A stretch of DNA of 64,000 nt from Niabella sp. (GCA_017744715.1 JAGIAT010000001.1:682001-746000); one strand, 5' to 3'. Shown: positions 54,133-63,513, counted from the first letter of the stretch. A program made the numbers and translations. Notes: generated by a model not told the origin, from the letters alone.

Positions 54133-55434
54133 TTATAGCGCTCTTTCAGCTAAAAAGGTTTCATAAACCCGCTTCCATCCTTTAAATACACCTTCATCCG
54201 TAAAGGAGGAGTTGTGCCAGATCATGCTGAAAAAGCCGTTTACGTTTTTTACTTCGGTATAGAGTTTTTGCAGCTCTGCCAGTCCGGTAGCCGGGTCTTC
54301 CTTTTTATAAAACACCGCCGTGCCTTCCATAAAGCAGAAGGGAAAGACCAGCAGATCGGTGGCGGTTTCTGCTTCCAGGTCGTACCAGCAAAAGGGCGAT
54401 GCCACAGAAGCACGAAAGCCGTTGTCATCCGCATAGCCCATGGAAAAATCAAAGAGGATGCCTGCTTTCAGCAGGTTACGGTAGGTTTCCGGAAACGATA
54501 ATTTTAGGAAATGCTGGCGCGAGGCATTGATAGCGGTACCGGTAACGGAAGACAGGAGCTCTTTTTCCTTTTTTAAAACAGAGAGCGCACTATTGCTGTG
54601 CCAGGAGGGATGCAGGCCAATGGGATAGCGGATCGCATGATCTGCAATCAGGGCCTTCATGGCCTCAGCATACGGGGAAATATTTTTATCATATCTGTTG
54701 GTGTGTTCCCCGACCAGGAAAAAATAATAAGGCTTCAGCTGGTATTTTTCATGCAGCCCGTTTAACCAGCTAAACTGATCGAAGGGATCTTTTTCTTTTC
54801 CGGTTAATACCTTAAAGCGCTTGCTGAAAGCTGAAAACTGAAGGCTGACTGCTTCTTTTATAAAATTAAGTCCGTTCCTCCAGATGCCTTTATTCCGGTA
54901 GCTCCAGGCCATATCAATATCATAAGTCGGTAAAAACTGAAACGTTGTTTCCCTAAACGACGTGCCCGGAGACAGCAGCAGGAGTTGTTGTTTTAGCAAC
55001 AGCGTCCAATGATTGATCAGCGGCGTTTTCAAAAAGCCGTTTTTGTGCGCCAGGGATGCTGTGGCCGGAAATCTTCCATACTGGTCTTTTTCAAAAGGCA
55101 GGTATTCCTCATAACGGCTCAGCAAATAAAAAGCCGCAGCAAACAGGTCAAAACCCAACGTACCACCCGTTTGAAAAAAAACGGGCAGCCCGTTTAATTG
55201 TGTAACGTTTACCGGCTGTTGCTGAATACCTGTTTGAGATAGCAGGCCCTGTGGTATAATGTGCAGGCATTGCGTATCCAGGACCTCCGTGGAGTAATTG
55301 ATCCGCGCACCCTGCTCTGTAAGAAACGCCTGGGCGTCAGTTGTAAGCTGCCATTCCGGTGTGCCCAGCTCTTTTGAAAAGAACCGGGTAATATACTGCA
55401 ACCTTGGGGTGATATGCGCGCTGTATACCAACAT
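54133..55434 (-). CDS. polysaccharide deacetylase-like protein with DUF7033-type N-terminus
   Basis: 433 residues, no signal peptide. The N-terminal half (LQYITRFFSKELGTPEWQLT, GFDLFAAAFYLLSRYEEYLP) is the accessory region found before polysaccharide deacetylase domains in Bacteroidota. The C-terminal half has FLPTYDIDMAW (D-x-D), YPIGLHPSWHSN with the His metal ligands, INASRQHFLKLSFPET and FDFSMGYADDNGFRAS. Such proteins remove acetyl groups from glycans or act in surface-sugar synthesis. Cytoplasmic location suggests work on precursors. No glycosyltransferase is next to it, so the pathway is open. Confidence 0.85.
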   Translation of the reverse strand: MLVYSAHITPRLQYITRFFSKELGTPEWQLTTDAQAFLTEQGARINYSTEVLDTQCLHIIPQGLLSQTGIQQQPVNVTQLNGLPVFFQTGGTLGFDLFAAAFYLLSRYEEYLPFEKDQYGRFPATASLAHKNGFLKTPLINHWTLLLKQQLLLLSPGTSFRETTFQFLPTYDIDMAWSYRNKGIWRNGLNFIKEAVSLQFSAFSKRFKVLTGKEKDPFDQFSWLNGLHEKYQLKPYYFFLVGEHTNRYDKNISPYAEAMKALIADHAIRYPIGLHPSWHSNSALSVLKKEKELLSSVTGTAINASRQHFLKLSFPETYRNLLKAGILFDFSMGYADDNGFRASVASPFCWYDLEAETATDLLVFPFCFMEGTAVFYKKEDPATGLAELQKLYTEVKNVNGFFSMIWHNSSFTDEGVFKGWKRVYETFLAERAL

Positions 55435-55811
55435 GGTTACTCAAAAATAAGATGAATATTGCAGGTTTTGTTTATACCACGGATCGTGTGGGTTTTACAG
55501 GATTTGCATTGTCTGGCAATTATTGGAAATTGGGCGACTCAGGTGTGACTGTTGGGACATGGAGTTGCGCATTAAATAAGTATGCTCAGCCTGGTTTTGT
55601 AAAGGCCGTTGGCCTGACCCTGTTTGTAACTCCGGAATTTATTCCGGGAGGCAGCGGATACTGTGGAGCGGGGGAGTACCATAGGCACGGCTCATATAAG
55701 GCAGCCTGTTGCTTCCATATGCACTGAAGCACAAGTGTGCGACGCAACGCAGCTGCCACCTGCACTGCAGCCGGGACAAAAAAAGACGCTGGGATGCCGG
55801 AGTGTACCAAC
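55435..55811. other. 377-base gap with a dispersed repeat
   Basis: Between the deacetylase-like start and the lutB stop. A 91-codon frame (55452-55727, plus) exists but has no domain, signal or conserved look. The gap contains copy 4 of the TGCGACGCAA repeat at 55738-55747, here in the context AAGTG-TGCGACGCAACG-CAGCTGCC. Confidence 0.5.
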
Positions 55812-57197
55812 TTACAGGTTTCCCTGTTTCTTCCGCTCTTCCCACTGCTCGTTAAACGATTTCTTGGGAAATTGAAGCTTGCTGTGGTTTTGGGTCCAGG
55901 AACCGGCTACCATATTGATGAAGGTGCTTTTGAAATTGCCGTTGACCATATTGACCATGCTGCGTTTGAGCATGGCCATCTTCCACATTTTCCAGGAAAA
56001 TTTTTCTGCCAGCGGTGCATAGCCTTCTTCCACCGCCTCGTACCGGTTTTCCAGCAACAGCTCATGCAGGTTGATCTTTACCGCACACACTTCAGTACAA
56101 TTGCCGCAGAGCGAGGAGGCATGGCTAAGGTGTTTCCATTCCTTCATTTCTTTTAACTGCGGCGTAATCACCGAACCGATGGGGCCGCTATAAGTAGTAT
56201 TGTAGGTATGCCCGCCAATATTTTTGTAAACCGGACAGGCATTGAGGCAGGCACCGCAGCGGATGCAGTACAGGGCTTCGCGTGCCTTTTCATTCGCCAG
56301 CATTTTGCTGCGGCCGTTATCCAGCAGGATCACATACATTTCTTCCGGACCGTCTACTTCATTTTGCTGCCGCGGACCGGTTACAATGGTACTGTAGGAG
56401 GTAATGCGCTGGCCGGTACCAAAGCTGCTGAGCAATGGCCAGAACAATGCCAGGTCCGTCATGGAAGGAATTACTTTTTCGATGCCCGCCACCACGATAT
56501 GCGTTTTGGGCATGGAACAGCTGAGTCGCGCATTGCCTTCATTTTCGGTAATGGCAATGCCGCCGATATCCGCAATAATAAAATTAGCACCGGTAACGCC
56601 TACTTCTGCCTCTGCATATTTCTGACGCAGTTTTTCACGGGCCGTAAGGGTGAGCTTTTCCGCACTGTCGTTGGGATCGGTGCCCAGTTTTTCTGCAAAC
56701 AGTTCGGCAATCTGCTCCCGGCTTTTGTGCATGGCGGGTGTAACAATATGATAGGGTGGTTCTCCCGCCAGTTGCTGGATGTATTCACCCAGGTCGGTTT
56801 CCACACTTTCAATGCCGTGTTTGGCCAGGTTGTCGTTCAGGTGCAGTTCTTCCGTAACCATGCTTTTGCTCTTCACCAGCGTTTTACAATTCTTTTGCTG
56901 GCAGATCTCCAGGATCACTTCATTGGCATGCCGGGCATCTTCACACCAGATCACTTTGGCGCCCCGCTTGGTGATATTGGCTTCAAAATTTTCAAGGGTC
57001 TGGTCCAGTACCTCAATGGCTTTCCATTTTAAATTCTTGGCCCGCTCCCTGGCCAGGTTAAGGTCGGCAAACTGTGCCTGCCCGCCCGGTACCGCCGCAT
57101 TGTACCGGGATATGTTGAAATTGATCACCTTCCGGTGCTCACGGTCGTAGGCCTTATCCTTGCTTTTCTTTTGAAATTGAGATGATGTGTGCGACAT
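55812..57197 (-). CDS. lutB: LutB/YkgF-type lactate utilisation iron-sulfur protein
   Basis: 461 residues. LutB is part of the LutABC L-lactate oxidation complex. The N-terminal DUF162 (LUD) part reads KVIWCEDARHANEVILEICQ, VKSKSMVTEELHLN and GVTGANFIIADIGGIAITEN. Two 4Fe-4S clusters are coded by CIRCGACLNACPVY and SLCGNCTEVCAVKI, followed by INLHELLLENR. The other lut genes are not in the window, or are located elsewhere. The -7 promoter box lies only 5 bases before the ATG, so the message may be leaderless. Confidence 0.92.
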   Translation of the reverse strand: MSHTSSQFQKKSKDKAYDREHRKVINFNISRYNAAVPGGQAQFADLNLARERAKNLKWKAIEVLDQTLENFEANITKRGAKVIWCEDARHANEVILEICQQKNCKTLVKSKSMVTEELHLNDNLAKHGIESVETDLGEYIQQLAGEPPYHIVTPAMHKSREQIAELFAEKLGTDPNDSAEKLTLTAREKLRQKYAEAEVGVTGANFIIADIGGIAITENEGNARLSCSMPKTHIVVAGIEKVIPSMTDLALFWPLLSSFGTGQRITSYSTIVTGPRQQNEVDGPEEMYVILLDNGRSKMLANEKAREALYCIRCGACLNACPVYKNIGGHTYNTTYSGPIGSVITPQLKEMKEWKHLSHASSLCGNCTEVCAVKINLHELLLENRYEAVEEGYAPLAEKFSWKMWKMAMLKRSMVNMVNGNFKSTFINMVAGSWTQNHSKLQFPKKSFNEQWEERKKQGNL

Positions 57198-57201
57198 GGG
57201 A

Positions 57202-57209
57202 CAAATTTA
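57202..57209 (-). promoter_or_regulatory. -7 promoter box of lutB, close to the start codon
   Basis: Minus strand TAAATTTG, an exact TAnnTTTG match ending 5 bases before the ATG at 57197. No clear -33 TTTG at 19-21 bases. If used, transcription would begin at or next to the start codon. Confidence 0.4.
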
Positions 57210-57237
57210 GCCAAATGCGGTGAATTTACCTTCTTTT

Positions 57238-57272
57238 GAACCGCAAGGGGCGGAAGGGCTTTCGCGCGGTTC
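57238..57272. repeat. inverted repeat in the lutB upstream region
   Basis: GAACCGC (57238-57244) and GCGGTTC (57266-57272), each joined to a GCAAGG word. It resembles the AACCGCAAGG-type repeats often seen between genes in this phylum. The remainder of 57273-57420 shows nothing clear. Confidence 0.35.
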
Positions 57273-57420
57273 GCAAGGAAGGCATTAAGATTTGTAGGGT
57301 GCTCATTGCGCCCATTGCGGATGCTTCGTGTACGTTGCGGTTAACGTATAAACAGTAGGGAGCACACCCTAAACCTGGGTCCATAGTGGTATCGTTGCGC
57401 GATGAATCTTTAGCTTTCTG

Positions 57421-57996
57421 TTACCGCAGTAATGTCTCCAAAAATGCGTGAAATTTTTTATTACTGAAATCGGCTGCTCCTTCATGCCGGTATACGATGG
57501 CTCCTGTTTTATCCAGCACAAGCGTGGTGGGCAGGGTTCCGCCGTACCAGGAAGCCGGTACCGTTCCCCGGAAGCTTGCCACCGGCAGATCGAGTTGCTT
57601 TTTCTTTATAAAATCCGTTGCCTTTGGCAGGTCTTGGTCCGCATCTACCAGCAGGAAAACTATATTGGGGTTGTTTTTAAAAGCGTTATAGAGCTCATGG
57701 ATCGCCGGCATCTCCGCAATGCAGGGCGGGCACCAGGTTGCCCAGAAATTGATGAATACTACTTTCCCTTTTAGAGATTCCGGGGTATGTATGTGGCCAC
57801 CCGCTGTCATAAATTGTACGGATGCCGTGGCAGTTTCAGGCGGCAGGGTTTTGGTTGTTTCTACCCGCGGCTGGAAGAATCCCACTTTCATCAACCCGCG
57901 AATGATCACTGCTTTGAATTCGGGGAATATAAAGAGTGCCAGTACAAAAGCAAAAAGGCCTGCAGTGATCAGGTTTTGTACGGTTTTTTTAGACAT
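57421..57996 (-). CDS. TlpA-like membrane-anchored thioredoxin
   Basis: 191 residues: one N-terminal membrane helix (LITAGLFAFVLALFIF), then a thioredoxin-fold domain with the active WCPPC in NFWATWCPPCIAEMPAIHEL. VFLLVDADQDLPKATDFIKK and LPTTLVLDKTGAIVYRHEG complete the fold. These proteins reduce disulfides in the periplasm, for example during cytochrome c maturation. It is a single gene between lutB and the DUF3472 gene. Confidence 0.9.
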   Translation of the reverse strand: MSKKTVQNLITAGLFAFVLALFIFPEFKAVIIRGLMKVGFFQPRVETTKTLPPETATASVQFMTAGGHIHTPESLKGKVVFINFWATWCPPCIAEMPAIHELYNAFKNNPNIVFLLVDADQDLPKATDFIKKKQLDLPVASFRGTVPASWYGGTLPTTLVLDKTGAIVYRHEGAADFSNKKFHAFLETLLR

Positions 57997-58121
57997 ATAC
58001 TACTGTTATAACCTGCAATCTCCGGAATCTTTTTGATCAGCAGGATTTTAAAAATAATAAATGTTTGCCAACCGACCCACAGCCAGTATTTTTGAGGTTT
58101 ACGCGTATAAATATTTCATAT

Positions 58122-59510
58122 ATGTATCGTTGCCATCTTTTACTGGCTTTAAGCTGTCTCCTTTTTTCGCTTCCCGGGCTACGGGCACAATCGTCTGGTT
58201 CATCAACGGAAATAAAACAATTTGCAGTACTTGCTAATAAAGCATATGCAGAGCCCTTCGCGCCCGGCGATCCGGGTGTTTCCATTCCCGTTGGCTACCC
58301 CGAAAGCAAGGGTAGTATCAGCCGTTGGCGGAATAAAGACAAACGCGTTTCGTGGATCGTTTATCAAAAACCGGGGCAGTACGATTTATATTTTGATAAT
58401 CAGGTTACCGCCGGTAAAAAACTGCGCTTTAAACTGGATGTGAGCAGCACCTACCCGAAACCGGAGCTGAAGCCCGTAAGCCGCGATCTGGTGTTTAACG
58501 GAACGGGTGAAAAGGATACTTTACACAGCATACATATTCAGATCCCCACTGAGGGCTATTATAAATACACGCTGACGCCGGTAACGGATCCGGAGGAAGC
58601 CATTACCATTACAACACTATTGTTCCGGACGGCCACACCGGATGGCTGGGTGAATTTTATCAACTACCAGTCAACACCATCGGTACACCTGTCATTCAGT
58701 ACTACGGAACCAACTACAAAATCCTATAACTGGTTGTACGAAGAAATCCTGGTTCCGGAGGGCCAGGATCCGTTGTATACCTATTACATGTCGCTGGGCT
58801 TTTACCGCGGATACCTGGGTATACAAACCAATACACCCACGGAGCGGAGGGTTTTGTTTTCTGTTTGGGACAGTAAAGATGCCGAAAAGGATTCCAGCAT
58901 TACAAAGGCCGATTTTGTAAGCCTGGTGGATAAAGACCCGGCTACAACGGTTAAGTCGTTTGGGGGTGAAGGAACCGGGGGGCAATCTTTTGTAACGGGT
59001 GCTAACTGGAAAACGGGTAAGCCGGTTCAGTTTTTAATGAACGTATTGCCACAGGAAAATAACTCCGTAGTGCTTTCGGCATGGTACCAGGTTGCAAACG
59101 AGGGCTGGCATTACATCGCCTCCTGGCGGGCGCCTCATGAGAAACGCTTTTTCGACGGCTTTTATTCCTTTCTTGAAAACTATGGCTATACCAATGGTCA
59201 ATTACGCCGGGAAGCTTATTATTACAATGCCTGGGGAGTGGAGGCTGCTTCCGGTAAATGGATCAACTTTAACAAGGTACGCTTTTCAAATACCGATGGT
59301 AAAACCGGCCAGCGGGTAGACTATGAGCAGGGTGTATCCTCAAAATATCCGGATCGCTTTTACATGGCTGCAGGTGGTTATACGCCAACGCTGAAAACGA
59401 AGAACGAAATGCCGGTATTGAAAACCCCGCCATCCCTGGATTTTAAAAAATTTGAAGCAAGAGTAACCGAAGCGCTTAAAAATGAAGGGCGCCCGGGTAC
59501 TCAAAAATAA
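58122..59510 (+). CDS. exported DUF5077/DUF3472 protein
   Basis: 462 residues from ATG 58122 (MYRCHLLLALSC), giving a signal peptide ending LRAQ. The N-terminal part (ISRWRNKDKRVSWIVYQKPG, LYFDNQVTAGKKLRFKLDVS) fits DUF5077, and the rest fits DUF3472: YEEILVPEGQDPLYTYYMSL, GFYRGYLGIQTNTPTERRVL, FSVWDSKDAEKDSS, FGGEGTGGQSF and WHYIASWRAP. The role is unknown; such proteins are exported and widespread in Bacteroidota, often beside sugar enzymes. Divergent from the TlpA-like gene. Confidence 0.88.
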   Translation: MYRCHLLLALSCLLFSLPGLRAQSSGSSTEIKQFAVLANKAYAEPFAPGDPGVSIPVGYPESKGSISRWRNKDKRVSWIVYQKPGQYDLYFDNQVTAGKKLRFKLDVSSTYPKPELKPVSRDLVFNGTGEKDTLHSIHIQIPTEGYYKYTLTPVTDPEEAITITTLLFRTATPDGWVNFINYQSTPSVHLSFSTTEPTTKSYNWLYEEILVPEGQDPLYTYYMSLGFYRGYLGIQTNTPTERRVLFSVWDSKDAEKDSSITKADFVSLVDKDPATTVKSFGGEGTGGQSFVTGANWKTGKPVQFLMNVLPQENNSVVLSAWYQVANEGWHYIASWRAPHEKRFFDGFYSFLENYGYTNGQLRREAYYYNAWGVEAASGKWINFNKVRFSNTDGKTGQRVDYEQGVSSKYPDRFYMAAGGYTPTLKTKNEMPVLKTPPSLDFKKFEARVTEALKNEGRPGTQK

Positions 59511-59602
59511 TATGCCTGGTAATTGAAAGGAGCAATAGCTGATCTGATCAAAAGAACAGGAACAGCGGGTACGCCGGGCATGGACAATACTCGATCAGTG
59601 CA

Positions 59603-60634
59603 TTATTTCATTTTTCCCATCAGTGCTTTCAATTGTTGAAAAGCCTGCTTTTCCAGTGCGGATATTTCAATCAGCCGGTCGCCCATATTATCATAATCGG
59701 CCTGGGTATTTAGCCGGCCTTTGTAAATGCCGGAGGCCTGGATGGCGGCATCCCGCCATTTATCGCCGGCAGCAGTAAATTGTCTGGAAAGATCAAACAG
59801 CTCATCGGCCTTTAAGTAGGGATGTGCCTGCTGCAAAAAGGCACCGTAGATAAACCGGAAGCCACCGCCACCGGTACCGATCTCTTCCTGCATCCGCACC
59901 AGCTGGGCCAGGTAGCTGCGGGCTTTTTCATCACCCAGTTTGGTTTTCCATTTTTTGATCTGCCGGCCGGTATAGGCGATCCCACTCACTCCGCCAAACG
60001 ATCCCGGAATATGCAGCATATCCCTGCAATTGCGTTTGATGCCCTTGATAATGCCCTGTTTCATTTGCTCGTCTGTGGGCTCCTTCAAATGATCGCCGGG
60101 GTAATACATCTGTCCGCGTGGCGCAAAAGCCCCTTTTGCAAAACGCACGCGTTCCAGCTCGTAGCTGTTCATGGTAACCAGTCCTTCCATAATAGGATCG
60201 CTGATGTAATAGTCGTCTCCTTTTTTATCTACAACGATCAGGTTATGCGCGTTGAAATGAAAGCGGTATTCTTTGGGAAAATAAGTCAGGTAAAAAACAC
60301 CCACCTGGCAGGCCGTTGGTTTGCCGGCCAGCACACGCTCGTCCAGTTCCTGCATAGCTTTTTCATGCGACCGGAATTTTTTGCGGGTAACCGGAACGCC
60401 CAATGCGGTGCAGGTACGCTTAAAGATCAGGCCGGGCATGGTTCTGAAAGAAATAGCCGGTCCGCCATTCACTTTCATAAATGGCAGTTGTATATAAAAC
60501 AGTCCGGATCCTATGCCAAAAGCCAGCGGCTCGGTAATTTTTGTAATACCGTAGTGACGCAGTAATGCGGTGGTAACGCCGTTCTCGCAATGGGCAGCCT
60601 GGAGATGTTTAAAGTTTGTATGTTGAAGTTCCAA
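59603..60634 (-). CDS. BtrH-like acyltransferase of the flexirubin locus
   Basis: 343 residues. The frame has no ATG near the conserved N-terminus; TTG at 60634 gives MELQHTNFKHLQAAHCENGV, the expected family opening with its conserved Cys. BtrH N-terminal domain: AAHCENGVTTALLRHYGI, FGIGSGLFYIQLPF, KPTACQVGVFYLTYFP, YRFHFNAHNLIVVDKKGDDY. A helical C-terminal part follows (LFDLSRQFTAAGDKWRDAAI). BtrH itself moves an acyl group from a carrier protein to an amine in butirosin synthesis. In flexirubin loci the homologue is a candidate for joining the aryl polyene acid to the dialkylresorcinol; inference. Next gene upstream is 112 bases away. Confidence 0.82.
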   Translation of the reverse strand: MELQHTNFKHLQAAHCENGVTTALLRHYGITKITEPLAFGIGSGLFYIQLPFMKVNGGPAISFRTMPGLIFKRTCTALGVPVTRKKFRSHEKAMQELDERVLAGKPTACQVGVFYLTYFPKEYRFHFNAHNLIVVDKKGDDYYISDPIMEGLVTMNSYELERVRFAKGAFAPRGQMYYPGDHLKEPTDEQMKQGIIKGIKRNCRDMLHIPGSFGGVSGIAYTGRQIKKWKTKLGDEKARSYLAQLVRMQEEIGTGGGGFRFIYGAFLQQAHPYLKADELFDLSRQFTAAGDKWRDAAIQASGIYKGRLNTQADYDNMGDRLIEISALEKQAFQQLKALMGKMK

Positions 60635-60746
60635 GTTTTTTTTATTAGGAGTGAGAAGTGCAGAGTGAGAAGTCAATAGTGAGACGTTAATAGTCGATAG
60701 TTAATAGCGGGTAGGGGAGTATATCCTGCTGGTTACTTGCTGTTTT

Positions 60747-61154
60747 CTATTCACTTTGCTTAAAAGGATTTTTTAGTTCCGCTACGCTCACCTCAAAAAG
60801 GGCGGCGTATTTTTTCAGTTTGTCTTCCGATAGCTTCTGAAACCCGGAGGGCTTCAGGTGTTTTTTGATGGTCCATTTCCAGTAGCCGGTATAAGAGGCC
60901 AGGATGTTCAGGTCCATAATCCACTTTTCCATAAAATACAGGATAGGGCTGGCAGTGCCGGCCAGCACCTGCTGTTTGGCCGCTTCGATCTTTGCCTCCA
61001 CATCATGCCAGGCCACATTTAATGCCTCGGTTTTTACATCCCAGCCGGTACTTTGTCCGGTGGAGTAATTCCCGTTTTCATCAACCACATAGGTAACTTC
61101 CCTGGCTATTTTGCCAAGGGCGCCGTTGTCCTGCGGTATTTCTTCTTTTTTCAT
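60747..61154 (-). CDS. conserved small protein of the flexirubin locus
   Basis: 135 residues, no signal peptide. Visible parts: VTYVVDENGNYSTGQSTGWD, VAWHDVEAKIEAAKQQVLAG, SPILYFMEKWIMDLNILASY, TGYWKWTIKKHLKPSGFQKL and a charged end SVAELKNPFKQ. The C-terminal half has the length and helix pattern of a small DNA-binding-like or regulatory domain, but I do not recognise one. From memory a protein of this type is common beside the BtrH and DarB genes in Chitinophagaceae. It follows a terminator and so probably starts a separate transcript with the BtrH-like gene. Confidence 0.72.
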   Translation of the reverse strand: MKKEEIPQDNGALGKIAREVTYVVDENGNYSTGQSTGWDVKTEALNVAWHDVEAKIEAAKQQVLAGTASPILYFMEKWIMDLNILASYTGYWKWTIKKHLKPSGFQKLSEDKLKKYAALFEVSVAELKNPFKQSE

Positions 61155-61225
61155 ATACTGAAAAAATTTTTAAGTGAGGCAAACTAATAAAAATTAGCGA
61201 TATAATATTCGCTAAATCGGGTGAT

Positions 61226-61262
61226 AAAAACCGCGAGATTTTGCGGGATTCTCGCGGTTTTT
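61226..61262 (-). terminator. rho-independent terminator of the darA-darB unit
   Basis: AAAAACCGCGAGA (61226-61238) pairs perfectly with TCTCGCGGTTTTT (61250-61262), a 13-bp stem with an 11-base loop and T runs in both directions. It lies 69 bases past the darB stop and separates it from the small protein and BtrH-like gene. Confidence 0.9.
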
Positions 61263-61330
61263 ACACGTCGGAAACAAAAAAGTGAAAAACAAACCGTTCT
61301 TCACTTTTGATTTTTAATGATTTCAAGATC

Positions 61331-62479
61331 CTACACCGCTGTCAGCAACGCATACATATAGCTGAACCGCGAGCTTTCCGGCACCAGCAGGAATACCTTA
61401 TCGCCTTTTTTCAGCTGACCGCTGTTAAACAGTTCATCCACCATAAAGTATACAGATGCGGCGCCCACATTACCTACCCGGCTCAGGTTTACAAACCATT
61501 TTTCGTAAGGAATATGATGACCCAGTTTAATATGCTCGTCGTAAATTTTGTCTTTAAAGAAGTTGCTGCTCATATGCGGCAGGTACCAGGTAATATCATC
61601 CGGGTTCAGTCCGCGGCGCTCAAACAGTTCCGGCAGGATCTTTCCACCCAGCGGTACAATATTCGGGCTCAGTAATTTCACATCCTGTTTAATGCTCAGG
61701 ATCGATTTTTCATTCAGCTCTTCATGATTAAATTCCAGGAAGCTTTTTAAGTGCCCGTCTTCCTGCTTTTCAGCCCCCATATACATGCAGGCTTCCATAT
61801 AATCGGCATAGGAAATGCCTTCCATCCACTCAATCTTCAGGCTTAAACCTTCTTCGTTCTTTTTATTGGAAATTAAAAATGCAGAAGCGCCGTCCGACAG
61901 CATCCAGCGTAAGAATTCCTTATCAAAGCTGATGTAGGGGTTTTCTTCCAGGGCTTCCAGTTTATGCACTTCATCTTCAAACTGGTTGGCCACCAACGAA
62001 GCGGAAAACCGCTCAGATCCGGTAGCAACGGCCGTAGCGGCATCACCGGTTTTTACCGACATATATGCATATTTCAATGCGTGCATGCCTGCACAGCATA
62101 CGCCGGCCGGGGATACCACTTCAATGGAACCCAGCTCCGGCAACCATCCATGCACCATCACGGCATGTGAAGGCATCATCTGGTCCGGCGACGAGGTGCC
62201 GCAGGAAAGTACATCCACCTGTTTCATGCCTTCCCGGTCCTGCTTAAACAATTCCTTAATGGCCTCTGCCGTTAACTGGGCATTGGTATGCGTGATCTTT
62301 CCACCTTTTTCCAGCGCATAATAGCGGTTGGTAATGGCGTTGTTTCTCAAAACAATTCGTCTGGATTTGGATGGTTTTCCATTAATATAGCCCAGGTATT
62401 CCTCCATTTCGTCGTTCGATACCGGGTTGTTGGGGAAATAATGAGCAGTACGGTTAATATAAACGTCGTTCAGATTCAT
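61331..62479 (-). CDS. darB: beta-ketoacyl-ACP synthase III-like enzyme DarB
   Basis: 382 residues with the KAS III Cys-His-Asn triad: Cys129 in SPAGVCCAGMHALK, His302 in WYLPHMSSNFF and Asn337 in RVGNVGAASVY. The opening (YINRTAHYFPNNPVSNDEME, SRRIVLRNNAITNRYY) is typical of DarB. In dialkylresorcinol synthesis DarB couples two beta-ketoacyl chains and DarA forms the ring. It lies 106 bases downstream of darA on the same strand, with a repeat in the gap, and is closed by a strong terminator. Assignment rests on motif plus the DarA neighbour. Confidence 0.92.
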   Translation of the reverse strand: MNLNDVYINRTAHYFPNNPVSNDEMEEYLGYINGKPSKSRRIVLRNNAITNRYYALEKGGKITHTNAQLTAEAIKELFKQDREGMKQVDVLSCGTSSPDQMMPSHAVMVHGWLPELGSIEVVSPAGVCCAGMHALKYAYMSVKTGDAATAVATGSERFSASLVANQFEDEVHKLEALEENPYISFDKEFLRWMLSDGASAFLISNKKNEEGLSLKIEWMEGISYADYMEACMYMGAEKQEDGHLKSFLEFNHEELNEKSILSIKQDVKLLSPNIVPLGGKILPELFERRGLNPDDITWYLPHMSSNFFKDKIYDEHIKLGHHIPYEKWFVNLSRVGNVGAASVYFMVDELFNSGQLKKGDKVFLLVPESSRFSYMYALLTAV

Positions 62480-62538
62480 AATGTTTTTTAATCATTTATT
62501 TTTTATGGGCCCGGCTGCAGAAACACCTTTCAGCTTCC

Positions 62539-62548
62539 TTGCGTCGCA
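62539..62548 (-). repeat. copy 2 of the TGCGACGCAA repeat
   Basis: Read on the minus strand: GAAGGG-TGCGACGCAA-GGAAGCTG. It lies in the darA-darB gap. Confidence 0.5.
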
Positions 62549-62585
62549 CCCTTCAACTATAGTGCTGTTATTGATCAATGAGCGA

Positions 62586-63503
62586 TTAAATCTTTTCCCT
62601 CCATTCCACACCTGCGTAGTAGTCCATTTGCCGCCGGACCTTCCGTTGGCTGAACGGGCGCACCAGGATCAAATCTACTAATAAAATAATAGGAGATGCA
62701 ATCAGCAATGCTACCGCAAGATAATATTTATAGGCTACAAGTATTTTTTTTCTGTTTTGGGGGTGTTTATTAATAATAGCGACCCATTTTTTGAATATTT
62801 TCCCGGCTTTGCGCTCAATGTACATCAGGGAATATTTGACCTCCACCGCTTTTTGACCTACCAGTTCCGGCTGCAATCCCTGCCAGTTGCCGGATTGCAG
62901 ATAGCGGTTTACGGTGGCTCCAAAAACAGCCGCGTGAACAATGTCTTCCTGCGCCACACCCGGCTTGGGAAAAATACCCCATTTACGGTCTTTTCTGCCC
63001 GTGCCCAGCCAGTGAAAAATGGTAAAATAGCTGAGGTGGTTCAGGTGCCGGTCAAACAACGCAATATTGCCTACCAGTTGGGCCCCGGCTTCCTGGAGTA
63101 ATTTCTTGTTCTTTTCCTGGGCGTTGATCCACATGTTGCGGCAACCGCAAATGGTGATCAAAGGCGTGTCTTTTATCAATGCCTTGAATGCGGCATCCTG
63201 TAAAATGGAATTGGTCGGGATGCTGGGCGACAGGTTCCAGGGTTGCCAGGCCAGCACCACCAGGTCGTATTGCTGCCGGGGCACCGACCAGGGTTTCAGC
63301 GCTGTGGGGATCACATCCACCGATTCCGGAACCGTATCGAAAAATGCAGGAATACTCCAGGGAAAGGGAAACGAATGCTGTGTTTGCACCTGCAAAAAAT
63401 CGACCGAAACACCGTCCGCAAGCAACGGCTGCAAAAAAGAATCCAGGATCTCCTTTGTTTGCCCGGATTGTGTAAAATAAACCGCTAATACATGCTTGCT
63501 CAT
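62586..63503 (-). CDS. darA: dialkylresorcinol condensing enzyme DarA
   Basis: 305 residues. It opens with a flavodoxin-like pattern (LAVYFTQSGQTKEILDSFLQ), continues VPRQQYDLVVLAWQPWNLSP, ITICGCRNMWINAQEKNKKL and HLSYFTIFHWLGTGRKDRKW, and ends with a membrane helix (YYLAVALLIASPIILLVDLI) and a basic tail. These features match DarA proteins of flexirubin loci. DarA with DarB makes 2,5-dialkylresorcinol, the alcohol part of flexirubin. The membrane helix fits assembly at the cell envelope. It starts 10 bases after the secreted protein's stop. Confidence 0.92.
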   Translation of the reverse strand: MSKHVLAVYFTQSGQTKEILDSFLQPLLADGVSVDFLQVQTQHSFPFPWSIPAFFDTVPESVDVIPTALKPWSVPRQQYDLVVLAWQPWNLSPSIPTNSILQDAAFKALIKDTPLITICGCRNMWINAQEKNKKLLQEAGAQLVGNIALFDRHLNHLSYFTIFHWLGTGRKDRKWGIFPKPGVAQEDIVHAAVFGATVNRYLQSGNWQGLQPELVGQKAVEVKYSLMYIERKAGKIFKKWVAIINKHPQNRKKILVAYKYYLAVALLIASPIILLVDLILVRPFSQRKVRRQMDYYAGVEWREKI

Positions 63504-63513
63504 ACACCTGAAA

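Noticed and set aside
55452..55727. A 91-codon plus frame in the gap before lutB
   Set aside because: No homologous pattern, no signal, and its 3' end approaches a dispersed repeat; treated as non-coding.
56208..57032. A 274-codon plus frame
   Set aside because: Antisense to lutB, which has intact iron-sulfur motifs.
59822..60565. A 247-codon plus frame
   Set aside because: Antisense to the BtrH-like gene; no signal or domain.
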